This document shows positions 38,136 through 47,878 of a stretch of 64,000 nucleotides of DNA, piece after piece. The notes beneath the pieces were generated by a model. It had not been told where the DNA came from and did no database searches. It saw nothing but the letters and a program-made list of their open reading frames with translations. The translations under genes were made by a program, and so were the position numbers. Positions within the stretch are counted from its first letter, which is position 1. Every line of letters starts with the position of its first letter. This stretch comes from Pseudomonadota bacterium. GTDB lineage: Bacteria; Pseudomonadota; Alphaproteobacteria; Rhizobiales; Phreatobacteraceae. The stretch covers positions 112,478 to 176,477 of the forward strand of contig JAIUOO010000007.1 in NCBI GenBank assembly GCA_020161695.1. Reading direction: 5' to 3'.

Positions 38136-38163
38136 CGGGGAGTCGCCTCGCGCTCCCCGTTTT
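38136..38163 (+). terminator. Rho-independent terminator after the LivK-like receptor gene
   Basis: CGGGGAG (38136-38142) and CTCCCCG (38153-38159) form a 7-bp stem with a ten-base loop, directly followed by TTTT (38160-38163). It begins 14 bases after the receptor stop codon. Confidence 0.75.
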
Positions 38164-38351
38164 GCCTACCCTGAGGCCCCGGGGCTTGAGTAGCGTCCCG
38201 CGGCCGCTTCGGCCGGCTGCGGGCCTTCTCGCGCGCTGCAGATCGCGACGAGCGGGCAGCTCCAGGATCACAAGGCAGCGCGGCTTTACTCGTCGCCTGT
38301 ATCGCGATGCAGCGGCAGGCCATTTGCTCGGGACTTGCCCGCCATCGATGT

Positions 38352-39527
38352 TCAGCCGTGCTTCTCGAGGAACGCCTTGATTTTCTCTCTGGCGGCCTGG
38401 GTGGCGAATCCTCCCCAGTTCACGTCGAAGCCATGGTCGCTGGCCGGGAACAGATAGAGCTCATGCGTCACTCCGGCCCTGCGCAGCGCTTCGTCCAGTC
38501 CGCGCTGCTGGCGGACGGGAACGACGCGGTCGCTCTCGCCCTGGAGCGTGATGGTCGGCGGGCTCGACGGACCGATGTGGGTGAGCGGCGAGAGCAGCCG
38601 GTAGCGGTCAGGCTGTTCGGGCTGGGCGTGGCCGATGTAGAGCTGCAGCGCCTGCCTGACATAGGCGAGGCTGCCCGAGTCTGACCAGAACAGGGTCAGA
38701 TCGGCAGGACCGTAGAGATTGATCACCGATCTCACCGGCACGGGCTGACCGAAGCAGGACATGGGAAGCTCGGACGAGGTGGAACCATAGGCCGCCAGCA
38801 GAGCCAGGTTGCCGCCGGCGGAATAGCCCATGATGCTGATCCGCCTGAGGTCGAGATTCAGCGTGGCGGCCTGGGAACCGATCCAGGCAAGCGCGCACCT
38901 GACGTCACCGATCTCCTCGCGCCACCGGTCGGGCGGCGGCATGCGGTATTCGACATCGAAGACGTCGTAGCCGAGATCATTCAGCCAGGTGTTCCACGCC
39001 GGCGATCCGCTGCGGGTTCCGTGGATCCACGCGCCGCCATGAACCTTGAGAATGGCCGGCCGAATCTGGCCGGCCGGTACATTGGTCGCTCGCCAGACGT
39101 CAAGAAGCAGCTGATCGCCGTTCGATGCCGTTCCGTAGACGACGGTGCGTTCCGGGCGCGGGCCGCCGACATTGGGATGGGCGGCGTTGGCAAGATAGGC
39201 TCCGAGACTCGGCACGGCGCCGATATCGGTCGCGTGCTTCCAGGTGAGGATTGCCGGAACCGCAGCGAGCAGGACGAAGACGAGCGTCGCGCCGGCGCCG
39301 AGGCGAAGAGCCCATGCGGCGCCCATGCGCCAGGCGAGAACCGCAACGACGGCCATGACCAGAGCGGGAACGAGCATGTGGAGCGGGAAGAGCAAGGCCA
39401 CGAAGCCGAGTTTCCCCGGACCGGCGAAGTCGATCGGAATGATCGCGTAGAACAGCGTCACCAGCGCGAGAGCCAGGGTCGTGCCGGCGACGAGCGTGAG
39501 AAAGACCACCCAAAGGCGCCTGATCAT
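38352..39527 (-). CDS. Membrane-anchored alpha/beta hydrolase (esterase/lipase)
   Basis: This 391-residue protein has three N-terminal transmembrane helices (about 5-25, 42-65 and 72-95) followed by a hormone-sensitive-lipase-like hydrolase domain. The oxyanion motif HGGAW, the nucleophile elbow GYSAGG, an Asp in LQGESDRVVPV and the catalytic His in SDHGFD complete the triad. The catalytic domain probably faces the periplasm. GGGAG lies seven bases before ATG 39527. It is encoded 48 bases after an exported glycosidase-like protein, suggesting joint action on an esterified extracellular carbohydrate; substrate unknown. Confidence 0.85.
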   Translation of the reverse strand: MIRRLWVVFLTLVAGTTLALALVTLFYAIIPIDFAGPGKLGFVALLFPLHMLVPALVMAVVAVLAWRMGAAWALRLGAGATLVFVLLAAVPAILTWKHATDIGAVPSLGAYLANAAHPNVGGPRPERTVVYGTASNGDQLLLDVWRATNVPAGQIRPAILKVHGGAWIHGTRSGSPAWNTWLNDLGYDVFDVEYRMPPPDRWREEIGDVRCALAWIGSQAATLNLDLRRISIMGYSAGGNLALLAAYGSTSSELPMSCFGQPVPVRSVINLYGPADLTLFWSDSGSLAYVRQALQLYIGHAQPEQPDRYRLLSPLTHIGPSSPPTITLQGESDRVVPVRQQRGLDEALRRAGVTHELYLFPASDHGFDVNWGGFATQAAREKIKAFLEKHG

Positions 39528-39575
39528 GACGCACTCCCCGTTCGGTATGCGTGGAAGCCTGCGCATCACGCCGGT

Positions 39576-41585
39576 TCAGCGCGACGGAAAGCGGATCGCC
39601 GTGACGGAATGGCGCGGAAAGACGTGGGACAGTCCACCGGCCGGCATGGCGATCTGCGACGACCTGATCGCCACCCGTTCGGGGTTGGAAGGATTGTTCT
39701 CGTCGGTGATGGCGGGGGAGGCGAGGACGGAAACCTCCGCCGAAGTCGCCGACAGGTTTCGCGGCTCGATACGTGTCGCGACGTCGTTGACGGGATCGGC
39801 ATTGATCACGACGAGCCACACGGTCCCCGCGGCATCCCTGGTGGCATAGGCCTGCACCGCCTCGACCTCGGCGCCGGTCGCGGTCTTCAGCCTGGGGGTG
39901 GCTGCCACGGTGACGGTGATCAGTCCGCCGGTCGCCTGGCGCATCAGCTTCATGGCGAGTGCCGGGGGCGTCACGATCGTTCGGGGACCCGGACCGGCGA
40001 ACAGCGCGAAATCGCCGGAGGTGGAATTTTCCGGGTTCCGCATGGCCTCCTCGGCAGCCTGGACATCGGAGGACTGCACGGCTGCGAGTGCGGGAGGGAT
40101 CGGTGCCCAGACGAAATCGGTGAGCACCGTGCGGTCGGCGGCGGCGACACCCGCGAGGATGAACTGCCGCAGCGCCAGCGCCGCCATCACCGACTGGCCC
40201 TGACTGCGTGCGAAGTGGCGCGCATAGGGCGGAAACGTCCCGAGCATGCCCCATTCCGAGAGCAGCAGTTCGACCTTGCCGGCATTGGCTCCGGCATGAC
40301 GCTCCACGAGGTGCTGGGTATGGCGGACCTGATCGCCGAGGCCGACCATGCGTGCGGCCATGGCGACGAAGAATTCCTGCACCGTCGGCTGGGTGTCCCT
40401 GGCGGGGTTTCCGATCGCGTAGGGGTGCTGCTGCAGGCAGTCATAGGCAAAGCGCTCTCCCATGATCCTCAGGAAGCTCTCGTCGTGGATCGACGAGCAG
40501 ACCCTGACGGCGGGATTGGCGGCCTTGATGGCGCGGTAGAAGTCGACGAAGCCCTCGTGCGGACCCGAGACATATGTGACGGCGATGGCCGCTCCCTTCG
40601 GCGGGATGGCGCCATGCACGCCGTCGCCGAAGGTGATGGCGCCGGTTCGATGGTCGATCGCATAGACCTGCGCATCGGCCGGGGCGGCCGCGAGGTCGGA
40701 TCGACCGGCCCACGGCCTGCCACCCACCGTCACCGTCTCGCTTCCCGGCGCCACGGGACGATAGCGGGCATAGACGGTCTGGCCGGGAGCGCCTGTCGAG
40801 ATCGAGGTGGCAGGGCGCCAGTCGGCGTCGGCGACAACGGGTTGGTCGGTGAAGCGGGTCGAACCGCCGAAGGCATATAGGCAGGCGATCTTGTGTTCGG
40901 CGCATGCCGGGTTGATGGAAACCGGTTCGCCCTTGATCCAGTAGTTCTGGTCGATCATCGTCTGGACGAAGGGTTCGTACTCGTTGCCGATCTCGGCATA
41001 GGCCACCGGAAACGGCTCCGGGTGGCCATTCGCGGCCCGCCGCGCCGCCCAGTCGATACCGTTGACCGGCGGGCTTCCCTGCGGCGCTGTCATATAGGCG
41101 ACGAAGTCGGCAGCCTCGGCCGCAGTCCCGGTGCCGAAGTTGATCAGCAGATTGCCGGTCGCCCCCGTCTGCCGCAGCAGGGTTCCGTATTCGTCCACCC
41201 CGAAGCTGCTGTCGAACGGGACCGGCGCCACCACCAGCCCGCTGATCTGCAGGCCCCGGCGGTCGCGGGGTCCGATGGCCCTCTCCCACCGGAAGAGGTT
41301 GCCAAGCAGCCCGGCCGGATAGCGGATCATCGAGATGCCGACATCCTTGATCTGGGCGACAACCGCTGGATAGGTCAGCCCGGTCGCCGGATCGGCGCTG
41401 CCGCTGGCATTTTCCACCCAGCGGTGGTTGGCGCCGAACAGCAGCGGGTTGACCGGTCGTCCGACCGAGGCTGCATCGAAGCGGATGACAGGTACCGAAA
41501 CGGACTGAGATTCGGCTGCCTCAGAACCAGCGAGGAGCAGCGCGCCAGACAGGAAGGCGGAGACAATGGCGGCCCGGCTGCTCAT
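39576..41585 (-). CDS. Exported glycoside hydrolase-like protein (clan A, GH51/GH39-like) with an insertion
   Basis: This 669-residue protein has a signal peptide (cleavage near SEAAESQ) and a TIM-barrel glycosidase look. NPLLFGANHRWVENASG starts the barrel, the probable acid/base is Glu202 in YAEIGNEYEPF and the probable nucleophile Glu444 in LLLSEWGM. A C-terminal beta domain (about 530-669) follows, as in arabinofuranosidases. Unusually, about 100 residues (roughly 245-343) interrupt the barrel. They contain VYAIDHRTGAITFGDGVHG then IPPKGAAIAVTY, which resembles phage baseplate proteins. GGAGGGGG precedes ATG 41585. It is paired with a membrane-anchored esterase gene downstream. Confidence 0.7.
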   Translation of the reverse strand: MSSRAAIVSAFLSGALLLAGSEAAESQSVSVPVIRFDAASVGRPVNPLLFGANHRWVENASGSADPATGLTYPAVVAQIKDVGISMIRYPAGLLGNLFRWERAIGPRDRRGLQISGLVVAPVPFDSSFGVDEYGTLLRQTGATGNLLINFGTGTAAEAADFVAYMTAPQGSPPVNGIDWAARRAANGHPEPFPVAYAEIGNEYEPFVQTMIDQNYWIKGEPVSINPACAEHKIACLYAFGGSTRFTDQPVVADADWRPATSISTGAPGQTVYARYRPVAPGSETVTVGGRPWAGRSDLAAAPADAQVYAIDHRTGAITFGDGVHGAIPPKGAAIAVTYVSGPHEGFVDFYRAIKAANPAVRVCSSIHDESFLRIMGERFAYDCLQQHPYAIGNPARDTQPTVQEFFVAMAARMVGLGDQVRHTQHLVERHAGANAGKVELLLSEWGMLGTFPPYARHFARSQGQSVMAALALRQFILAGVAAADRTVLTDFVWAPIPPALAAVQSSDVQAAEEAMRNPENSTSGDFALFAGPGPRTIVTPPALAMKLMRQATGGLITVTVAATPRLKTATGAEVEAVQAYATRDAAGTVWLVVINADPVNDVATRIEPRNLSATSAEVSVLASPAITDENNPSNPERVAIRSSQIAMPAGGLSHVFPRHSVTAIRFPSR

Positions 41586-42118
41586 GCCCCCCTCCAACCG
41601 GCGTCATCCCGTGCCTGCATGTCCGGGTGCGCCTTAGTGGTATTTAATCACCACTCTCACCAGCCGCCAAGCCGCACGAACACCCAGCGAGCCTGGCGAC
41701 TTGGGGAGCTGAAGCCGCTTCGAGCGAGGTCGCAAGGAGGCGCCGACAAGGAGCCACGTCCGCCCGCCGGATCGAAACATCTGACGTTGCCCCCAGGCTT
41801 TATCCAGCTTTGAGTTCGTTCCGACCGTTGGTTTGAAGCGCTACCCGCCTCTAGGTCAGCGGGCGCGGGAAGTGCCCCTCGCTGACTGCCACCGCCACTG
41901 GCTGCCAACAGAAGGTTCCGTGCAGCCCGACATCTCGTTGTGGCAATCGCGCGACGGTCTAGCCGACGACGAACGGCACGTGTCGAGGCGCAATCACGGC
42001 TTTCCGTTGCCTCCGAGAGCCTGGTCGCGAACAACATCGTGCCGGCAAGCTACCCTCACCTCACCAGCCCCCAACAAACTGCTTCCAGGGGACCCCCGCG
42101 AACCTCAATCGTGACGCG
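41586..42118. other. Intergenic region without recognisable gene
   Basis: These 533 bases separate the glycosidase-like gene from the end of the sugar ABC operon. Short open frames exist on both strands, but none has a ribosome site with a recognisable product. TGGTATTTAATCACCA near 41638 is a short AT-rich imperfect palindrome that could belong to the glycosidase promoter. I see nothing else in it. Confidence 0.5.
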
Positions 42119-43189
42119 TCAGGCGTCCTCGGTCGCGGCAACTTCGGGCGCAGAGGCTGAGTCGAACATGTGCATCAGGTCCGCCGGCACGGTCAGGCGG
42201 ATTGAATCGCCCGGCTTCGCATCCGTCCGGCCGCGAACCAGAATGCGAATGAGATGACCGCCCAGCCTCGCCGTGATCTGTGTCTCCGAGCCCGTCGGCT
42301 CGACAATCGAGACCGTCGCAGGCCAGCCGTCGGATGCAAGCACGAAATGCTCGGGCCTGACACCGATGGTGACGCGGGAACGATTCTGCGGATCCGGCGC
42401 AGGAAGTTGCAGCCGCGTCCCGTCCTTGAGCTCGAGCACGGAGCGATCGACCATCGTGCCGCCCAGGAAGTTCATCGGAGGCGATCCGATAAAGGCCGCG
42501 ACAAATGCCGTTCTCGGTCGATCGTAGAGCTCCAGCGGCGGCCCCTCCTGTTCGACCACCCCGCCATTCATCACGACAACCCGGTCCGCCAGCGTCATCG
42601 CTTCGACCTGGTCGTGCGTCACATAGATCGTCGTGGTGCCCAGCCGCTGATGCAACTCCTTGATCTCGGATCGCATCTGAACACGGAGCTTGGCATCCAG
42701 ATTGGAAAGCGGCTCATCGAAGAGGAAGACGTTGGGATCGCGGACGATCGCACGGCCCATTGCCACACGCTGCCGCTGACCGCCCGAGAGCGCTCGCGGC
42801 TTGCGATCCAGCAGCGCTTCGAGACCCAGGATCCGGCCCGCATTGAGGACGCGAGCCTCGATCTCCGCGCGCGGCACGCGCCGCTGCTTCAGCGCGAAAC
42901 CCATATTGTCGCGCACGTTCATGTGGGGGTAGAGCGCGTAGTTCTGAAACACCATCGCGATGTCCCGATCTTTCGGCGCGACATCGTTGACCACGCGATC
43001 ACCGATCATGATCTCACCGCTCGTCACATCCTCGAGCCCCGCGATCATGCGCAGAAGTGTCGATTTCCCGCAGCCTGAAGGTCCGACAAGGGCAACGAAC
43101 TCGCCGTCCGCGATATGCAGGGAAATGCCGTGAAGCACCTCGACACTGCCATAGGATTTTCGAACGTTGATCAGGTCCACGGTGCTCAT
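42119..43189 (-). CDS. Sugar ABC transporter ATPase (UgpC/MalK type)
   Basis: This is a 356-residue ATPase. Walker A GPSGCGKST, Q-loop VFQNYALYPHM, signature LSGGQRQR, Walker B VFLFDEPLSNLD and switch His VTHDQ are intact. The C-terminal regulatory OB/TOBE region includes GVRPEHF. This subtype serves carbohydrate or glycerol-phosphate importers of the CUT1 class, here with the two permeases and family-1 receptor of the same operon. It is the last gene of the operon, downstream of the GntR regulator gene. Confidence 0.93.
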   Translation of the reverse strand: MSTVDLINVRKSYGSVEVLHGISLHIADGEFVALVGPSGCGKSTLLRMIAGLEDVTSGEIMIGDRVVNDVAPKDRDIAMVFQNYALYPHMNVRDNMGFALKQRRVPRAEIEARVLNAGRILGLEALLDRKPRALSGGQRQRVAMGRAIVRDPNVFLFDEPLSNLDAKLRVQMRSEIKELHQRLGTTTIYVTHDQVEAMTLADRVVVMNGGVVEQEGPPLELYDRPRTAFVAAFIGSPPMNFLGGTMVDRSVLELKDGTRLQLPAPDPQNRSRVTIGVRPEHFVLASDGWPATVSIVEPTGSETQITARLGGHLIRILVRGRTDAKPGDSIRLTVPADLMHMFDSASAPEVAATEDA

Positions 43190-43224
43190 TGCGGACGACT
43201 CCAGAATGTAAATGTGTGTTCGAG

Positions 43225-43950
43225 TTACGCAGGTGATCGATGGCGGGTCTTGCGGGGCGCGGTTTTGACCGGCGGGTGCTGTTCTTCACTCGCCTTCGCC
43301 CTGTTCAGCTCTCCGATCAGGAAAAGCCCGCCATTGCGTTCATGAAGTTCGGCCGTAGCGGCGGCCGCGCGAAAGTCCCCGTCGCACAAATGCTTCACCA
43401 GCTTCCGGTGTTCGCGCACCTGCTCTCGCAGGCGCTCGGCCTTGGGGACGATTCCGTGGCGCAGATAGGATGTCAGGCCCAAGACGCTCTCCATGATGCG
43501 GGCGCACCACGGAGAGAACGGCCCGTTGGAGAGAAGCCGGTGAAACTCGTCATTGATTGCAGACATTTTCTGCAGATCGCCCCGCCGCACCGCTTCGCTC
43601 ATCGCCTGAACATTGTCCTTGAGCTCCTGCAGCATCGCCTCGTCGAAGTGAGGACCGTTCAATTCGATCGCCAGGCCGCTGATCCGGCCGCGAATGGAGG
43701 CGATCTCGAGAACCTGCTCGACGGTGATGTCCCGCACGACCGCACCAACGTGGGACGTCATGTCGAGCCAGCCTTCAGCGTGAAGCGCGGTCATCGCTTC
43801 CCTGATCGGCGTTTCGCTAATTCCGAGCCTTCGGGACACTTCGCCCAGCTTTACGCGACTGCCCGGTCGCATTTCGCCCGACAGGATCATCTGCTTGATC
43901 TGCTGGTGCGCGAGACCTGACTTGGTCAAGTAGGCGGTGGGCGGGCTCAT
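43225..43950 (-). CDS. GntR-family regulator (FCD type) inside the sugar operon
   Basis: This is a 241-residue regulator with a winged helix (GLAHQQIKQMILSGEMRPGSRVKLGEVSRRL then ISETPIREAMTAL). The helical ligand domain has the FCD metal-site pattern (NDEFHRLLSNG and EHRKLVKHLCDGD). It lies between the permease and ATPase genes and is probably co-transcribed with them. Such regulators commonly repress sugar-acid operons and respond to a uronate or aldonate intermediate; its target is likely the promoter upstream of the receptor gene near 50660. Confidence 0.9.
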   Translation of the reverse strand: MSPPTAYLTKSGLAHQQIKQMILSGEMRPGSRVKLGEVSRRLGISETPIREAMTALHAEGWLDMTSHVGAVVRDITVEQVLEIASIRGRISGLAIELNGPHFDEAMLQELKDNVQAMSEAVRRGDLQKMSAINDEFHRLLSNGPFSPWCARIMESVLGLTSYLRHGIVPKAERLREQVREHRKLVKHLCDGDFRAAAATAELHERNGGLFLIGELNRAKASEEQHPPVKTAPRKTRHRSPA

Positions 43951-43984
43951 GGGTTCAATCCGGGTTAATCCATCGCAATCCCGT

Positions 43985-44854
43985 CTAACCCTTCGTGGCG
44001 CCGTCCGCGAGGCCTTGAATCAGCCACTTCTGAACCAGCAGGGCAAAGATGACGACGGGAATTACCGTGATCGTGCCGACAGCCGTCAGAGCGGCCCAGT
44101 TCGCCCCGTTGACGGTGTCTCCTGCGATGCCCGCAATCGCGACCGGCATCGTCGAAGCAAAACGGTTGGTGAGCACGAGCGCGAAGAGCAGCTCTTCCCA
44201 GGCCAGGATCATGCTGAAGATCAGCGTGGACAGGAGGCCCGGCATTGAGATCGGCACGATGATCTTGAAGAACGCGCCGTATCGGGAGCAGCCGTCGATC
44301 ATGGCCGATTCCTCCAGTTCGCGAGGAAGCGATACGAAGAAGCTGCGCATGAGCCACATCACATAGGGGATGAGGAACGTGCAGTACGCAAGAATGAGCG
44401 TGATGTGCTGGTCAGCCAGCCCCATCTTGCGCGCAACAAGGAACATCGGGACCGCCAGAGCAATCGGCGGGACGCCGCGCGAAAGCAGGATCAGTAGCCC
44501 GAACGTATGAGCGCCTCTCAGCTTAATTCGGGCGAGAGCATAGCCTGACATCGCGCCGACAATGATCGAGAGAACCCCCGCGCCAACAGCGACAATGACC
44601 GTGTTGATCAGCCGTCGAACGATATCGGCCCGCTGCAAATACTCGGCATAGGTCGAGAACGTGGGAGTGAAGAACAGCTTCGGCGGCGTCGTGAAGATAT
44701 CGACCTGCTGCTTGAAAGAGGTCATCACCATCCAGAAGACCGGAAACAGGAAGAGCAGGCTGACGGCCACGCCCGCAACGATGCGGACATGGCGCCCGCC
44801 GAGCTTGCGACGCGCCTGACGCTCCGGCTGGACGGCAACTTGGACCATGGTCAA
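43985..44854 (-). CDS. Sugar ABC transporter permease (MalG type)
   Basis: This 289-residue CUT1 permease has six predicted helices, with the first at about 26-45. The cytoplasmic coupling loop that contacts the ATPase is visible as ELEESAMIDGCSRYGAFFKIIVP (EAA motif). Its start overlaps the end of the MalF-type gene by four bases. The C-terminus LIQGLADGATKG is typical of the family. Confidence 0.93.
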   Translation of the reverse strand: MTMVQVAVQPERQARRKLGGRHVRIVAGVAVSLLFLFPVFWMVMTSFKQQVDIFTTPPKLFFTPTFSTYAEYLQRADIVRRLINTVIVAVGAGVLSIIVGAMSGYALARIKLRGAHTFGLLILLSRGVPPIALAVPMFLVARKMGLADQHITLILAYCTFLIPYVMWLMRSFFVSLPRELEESAMIDGCSRYGAFFKIIVPISMPGLLSTLIFSMILAWEELLFALVLTNRFASTMPVAIAGIAGDTVNGANWAALTAVGTITVIPVVIFALLVQKWLIQGLADGATKG

Positions 44855-45762
44855 TACAGTTCCTCCAGCTTGCGGCTGCCGCGCAGAAACAGCCCGGTCA
44901 GGATCATCGTCAAAACCAGAACGATCATGACCATCGCCGCGGATTCAGCGAAGTGAAACGAGCGGAATGCTTCTTCGTAGATGAAGAGATTGATGACGCT
45001 GGTTGCTTTCCCGGGACCGCCGAAAGTCGAAGCAAGCACAATGTCGAACAGTTTGACTGCGCCGAGCCACCGGATCACGAAAGTGGCAGCGATGATCGGC
45101 ACCAGAAGCGGCAGGGCGACGGACCAGAGCGTCGCCCACCAGCTTGCGCCATCGATCTTGGCCGCCTCGAAGACATCGCGCGGCAGGGCAAGCAGCGCTG
45201 CCGTGGCAATCAGCACGATGAAGGGTGTCCAGCGCCAGGTATCGATGATGATGATCGTGGCCATCGCCAGCTGCGGGTCGCCGAACCAGTCGAACGGGCC
45301 GATGCCGACGAGACCGAGAAGGAAATTCATCGTCCCCCAAAGCGGGTCGAGGATCATGCGCCAGACCCCGCCGGCAACCACGGGAGCCACGACCATCGGA
45401 ATGATGAAGAGCGCGCGCAGCAGGCCGCGCCCGCCCCACTCCGCGTTGATGAGAAAGGCGATGCCGAAGCCGAGCGCGACCTGTAACGGCAGAGCAATGA
45501 TCAGATAGATCAACGTGACGCGCAGCGACTCCCAGAACCGGTAGTCGTTGATGACGGTTTCATAGTTCTCCCATCCGACCCACTCACCCGCGCCGAAGAT
45601 CGACATGTCGAAATAGGAAAAGCTGATCTGCAGCGTGTAGAACAAGGGATAGGCGAGAACGGCTGTCAGCAGCACGATGGTCGGCAGCATGAACGACCAG
45701 CGGACAAGAAGATCCTTCCACTTGCCGTGGTTGCGTCGCCTGGCCAAAGCGGCATCCGTCAT
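44851..45762 (-). CDS. Sugar ABC transporter permease (MalF type)
   Basis: This 303-residue CUT1 permease has an N-terminal helix at about 22-45 and the coupling loop DVFEAAKIDGASWWATLWSVALP. It forms the channel with the MalG-type protein. Its start overlaps the end of the gluconate-dehydrogenase-subunit-3-like gene (45759-45762), so transport and oxidation functions are translationally linked. Confidence 0.93.
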   Translation of the reverse strand: MTDAALARRRNHGKWKDLLVRWSFMLPTIVLLTAVLAYPLFYTLQISFSYFDMSIFGAGEWVGWENYETVINDYRFWESLRVTLIYLIIALPLQVALGFGIAFLINAEWGGRGLLRALFIIPMVVAPVVAGGVWRMILDPLWGTMNFLLGLVGIGPFDWFGDPQLAMATIIIIDTWRWTPFIVLIATAALLALPRDVFEAAKIDGASWWATLWSVALPLLVPIIAATFVIRWLGAVKLFDIVLASTFGGPGKATSVINLFIYEEAFRSFHFAESAAMVMIVLVLTMILTGLFLRGSRKLEELY

Positions 45763-46229
45763 GACGCCCTCCCATCATCAGCGTCCCGATAGATTTTTCC
45801 GCGCGCCCGCACAGGATCGAGAAGCGACCAGTCGCCCTCCTCGATCTCATAGCCCTTGGGAAAGGGCGGTCGCGGCTCCATCCCGATGATCAGCAGGACC
45901 CGGTCATCACGGTAGTAACATTGCGCGATCACCAGCTCGAGAACCCCTGCAAGGGCCGGATTCTCGGCCCGGAAAGTCGCAAGCACCGACCCGTGCTCGG
46001 CGCTTCGCAGGGCATCCAGATTGCCGCCGGCGGCGGAATGGAGCGCGTCCAGGACGCCTACCAGCGCAGCCGTGTCGCGTCCTGCGGATGCCAGGATATC
46101 GCCGATGATGGCGGGATCGTCAGCACCCGGCAGGCCTGACTCCCGGCACGGCGGAATCATCGCCGCGGCGATTGCACGCAATGTCTCCCGCTGAACATCA
46201 TCGAAGGCGCTGGCAGTTACCTTGGTCAT
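45759..46229 (-). CDS. Gluconate 2-dehydrogenase subunit 3 family protein
   Basis: This small (156-residue) helical protein belongs to the gluconate 2-dehydrogenase subunit 3 family, which accompanies GMC flavoproteins. Key regions are VQRETLRAIAAAMIPPCRESGLPGADDPAI and QCYYRDDRVLLIIGMEPRPPFPKGYEIEEGDWSLLDPV. The classical subunit 3 carries a Tat signal; none is visible here, so the complex may be cytoplasmic. ATG 46229 lies seven bases after the GMC stop; a GTG at 46235 is possible. It directly follows the GMC oxidoreductase gene, its expected partner. Confidence 0.85.
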   Translation of the reverse strand: MTKVTASAFDDVQRETLRAIAAAMIPPCRESGLPGADDPAIIGDILASAGRDTAALVGVLDALHSAAGGNLDALRSAEHGSVLATFRAENPALAGVLELVIAQCYYRDDRVLLIIGMEPRPPFPKGYEIEEGDWSLLDPVRARGKIYRDADDGRAS

Positions 46230-46235
46230 GACCAC

Positions 46236-47846
46236 TCAGTCGAACAGGTTATGAAGTCGCGCCTTGATCTGATCGGCGACATAGAGGGCGATTGCCTGGA
46301 TGGTCGAGGTCGGATTGACCCCTCCGGCAGTCACGAAAACGCTGCCGTCCACGATGAACAGGTTGCGAACGTCGTGGCTGCGCCCCCAGTCGTTGACGAC
46401 CGAGCGCTGCGGGTCGAGCCCCATCCGCGCCGTGCCAAGCAGATGCCAACCCGCGGAAGGCATCGGCGACTTCACGGTGATCTCGCGCGCGCCGGCCGTC
46501 TTGAGGATTTCAGTCGCGCGGGCGATCGAATGGTCCAGCATCTTCTGGGAGTTTTCCCCGAGCCGATACGTGATCTTCGGCGCGGGGATGCCGTCTGAAT
46601 CGGTGAGCTGGGGATCAAGCGTGACCCGATTGATTTCCTCGGGAAGATCCTCGCAGATCGAAACCATGCCGGCGCTGTGCTCGAACAACCGCCGAAACCC
46701 CGCGTGATGTCCCTCACCCCACGGAATCAACCCGTCCGCCATCCCGGCGGTCGCAGTCGAAACAGGACCCAGTCCGCGTGAGAACTGGTAGCAATAGCCG
46801 CGCACGAAGCCCCGCGAGGCATCGGTCTCGTAGAACTCCATGCTCCACGCGCCAATTCTCGGGCCCCGATAGGCATCGAGCTTCCGATCGAAATAGCCCC
46901 TGATCTGCCCATAGGGGTGGAACATCAGGTTCTTGCCGACGAGCCCGCTCGAGTTCGCCAGCCCCTCTGGAAACTGTTCCGAAGCGGAGTTCAGCAGCAG
47001 CCTCGGCGTGCCCACGCCATTGCAGGCAACAATGACGATCGCCGCCGGCTGAAAGCGCTCGACGCCGTCTGGATCGACGTAATGGGCGCCCGTCGCCATC
47101 CGGTCGGAATCGGTCTCGATCCGGCGCACGCGGCACCGCGTCCGCAACTCGACGCGCGCGCGAATGGCCTTCGGCCAGTACGAACCGTCGGTGCTGGATT
47201 TGGCACCCTGCGCACAACCATGAAGGCAATGCCCGAGATTGATGCAGGGTGCGCGATCATCATAGGTCTGCGTGTTGATGGCCGCATCGGATGGCCACCA
47301 GTGCCAGCCCAGCGTGTTCATCGCTCCACCCAACATGGCACCTGTGCGCCCCAGCGGCAGCGGCGGCATCTGCACCGATTTGGGCGGGTAGGCCGGATCA
47401 CCCTCAAGTCCGGCAACACCCGTCATCTCGTCGTTCTGGGCGTAGTAGGGCTCCAGCGTCTCGTAGCTGATCGGCCAGTCGTCGGCGACACCATCGAGAG
47501 AACGCACCCGGAAGTCGGAAGGATGAAGGCGGGGGAAGTGCCCCGCATAGAGTATCGTTCCGCCGCCGACACCATTGAAGTTGGCGATCTTGATAGGGCT
47601 CTCGTCTTCGTTGATCGGATAGTCCTCTGGCAGTCCGCGGCGATTGGGGCTCACCGAGAAATCGCCGTACTGCCGGGCCTCCCAGTCGCGGCCCGTCGTC
47701 GGAAATTCCGTCGGCTTGACCCAGTCACCTTGCTCGAGACAGAGAATCCTCATTCTGGTGTCGGCAAGACTCCAGGCAACGGCGGCGCCCGAAGCGCCGC
47801 CGCCAATGATGAGAACGTCCACGGGATCGTTGGCGGTACCCGTCAT
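46236..47846 (-). CDS. GMC-family FAD-dependent oxidoreductase
   Basis: This 536-residue flavoprotein has an N-terminal FAD-binding Rossmann motif (VDVLIIGGGASGAAVAWSL), the GMC pattern NGVGGGTILYAGHFPR, and the C-terminal active-site His region SAGWHLLGTARMG with NLFIVDGSVF. It resembles the catalytic subunit of gluconate 2-dehydrogenase and related sugar or polyol dehydrogenases. There is no signal peptide and no cytochrome subunit gene nearby, so electron transfer differs from the classical membrane complex. It is co-transcribed with the subunit-3-like protein and a mandelate-racemase-family enzyme, suggesting oxidation then dehydration of an imported sugar. Confidence 0.9.
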   Translation of the reverse strand: MTGTANDPVDVLIIGGGASGAAVAWSLADTRMRILCLEQGDWVKPTEFPTTGRDWEARQYGDFSVSPNRRGLPEDYPINEDESPIKIANFNGVGGGTILYAGHFPRLHPSDFRVRSLDGVADDWPISYETLEPYYAQNDEMTGVAGLEGDPAYPPKSVQMPPLPLGRTGAMLGGAMNTLGWHWWPSDAAINTQTYDDRAPCINLGHCLHGCAQGAKSSTDGSYWPKAIRARVELRTRCRVRRIETDSDRMATGAHYVDPDGVERFQPAAIVIVACNGVGTPRLLLNSASEQFPEGLANSSGLVGKNLMFHPYGQIRGYFDRKLDAYRGPRIGAWSMEFYETDASRGFVRGYCYQFSRGLGPVSTATAGMADGLIPWGEGHHAGFRRLFEHSAGMVSICEDLPEEINRVTLDPQLTDSDGIPAPKITYRLGENSQKMLDHSIARATEILKTAGAREITVKSPMPSAGWHLLGTARMGLDPQRSVVNDWGRSHDVRNLFIVDGSVFVTAGGVNPTSTIQAIALYVADQIKARLHNLFD

Positions 47847-47878
47847 TGCGCTCAGATTCCCCTCGTCTCTCGACCGAC

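Noticed and set aside
41657..42037. Possible insertion-sequence remnant in the gap before the sugar operon
   Set aside because: No terminal inverted repeats, target duplication or transposase motif was visible.
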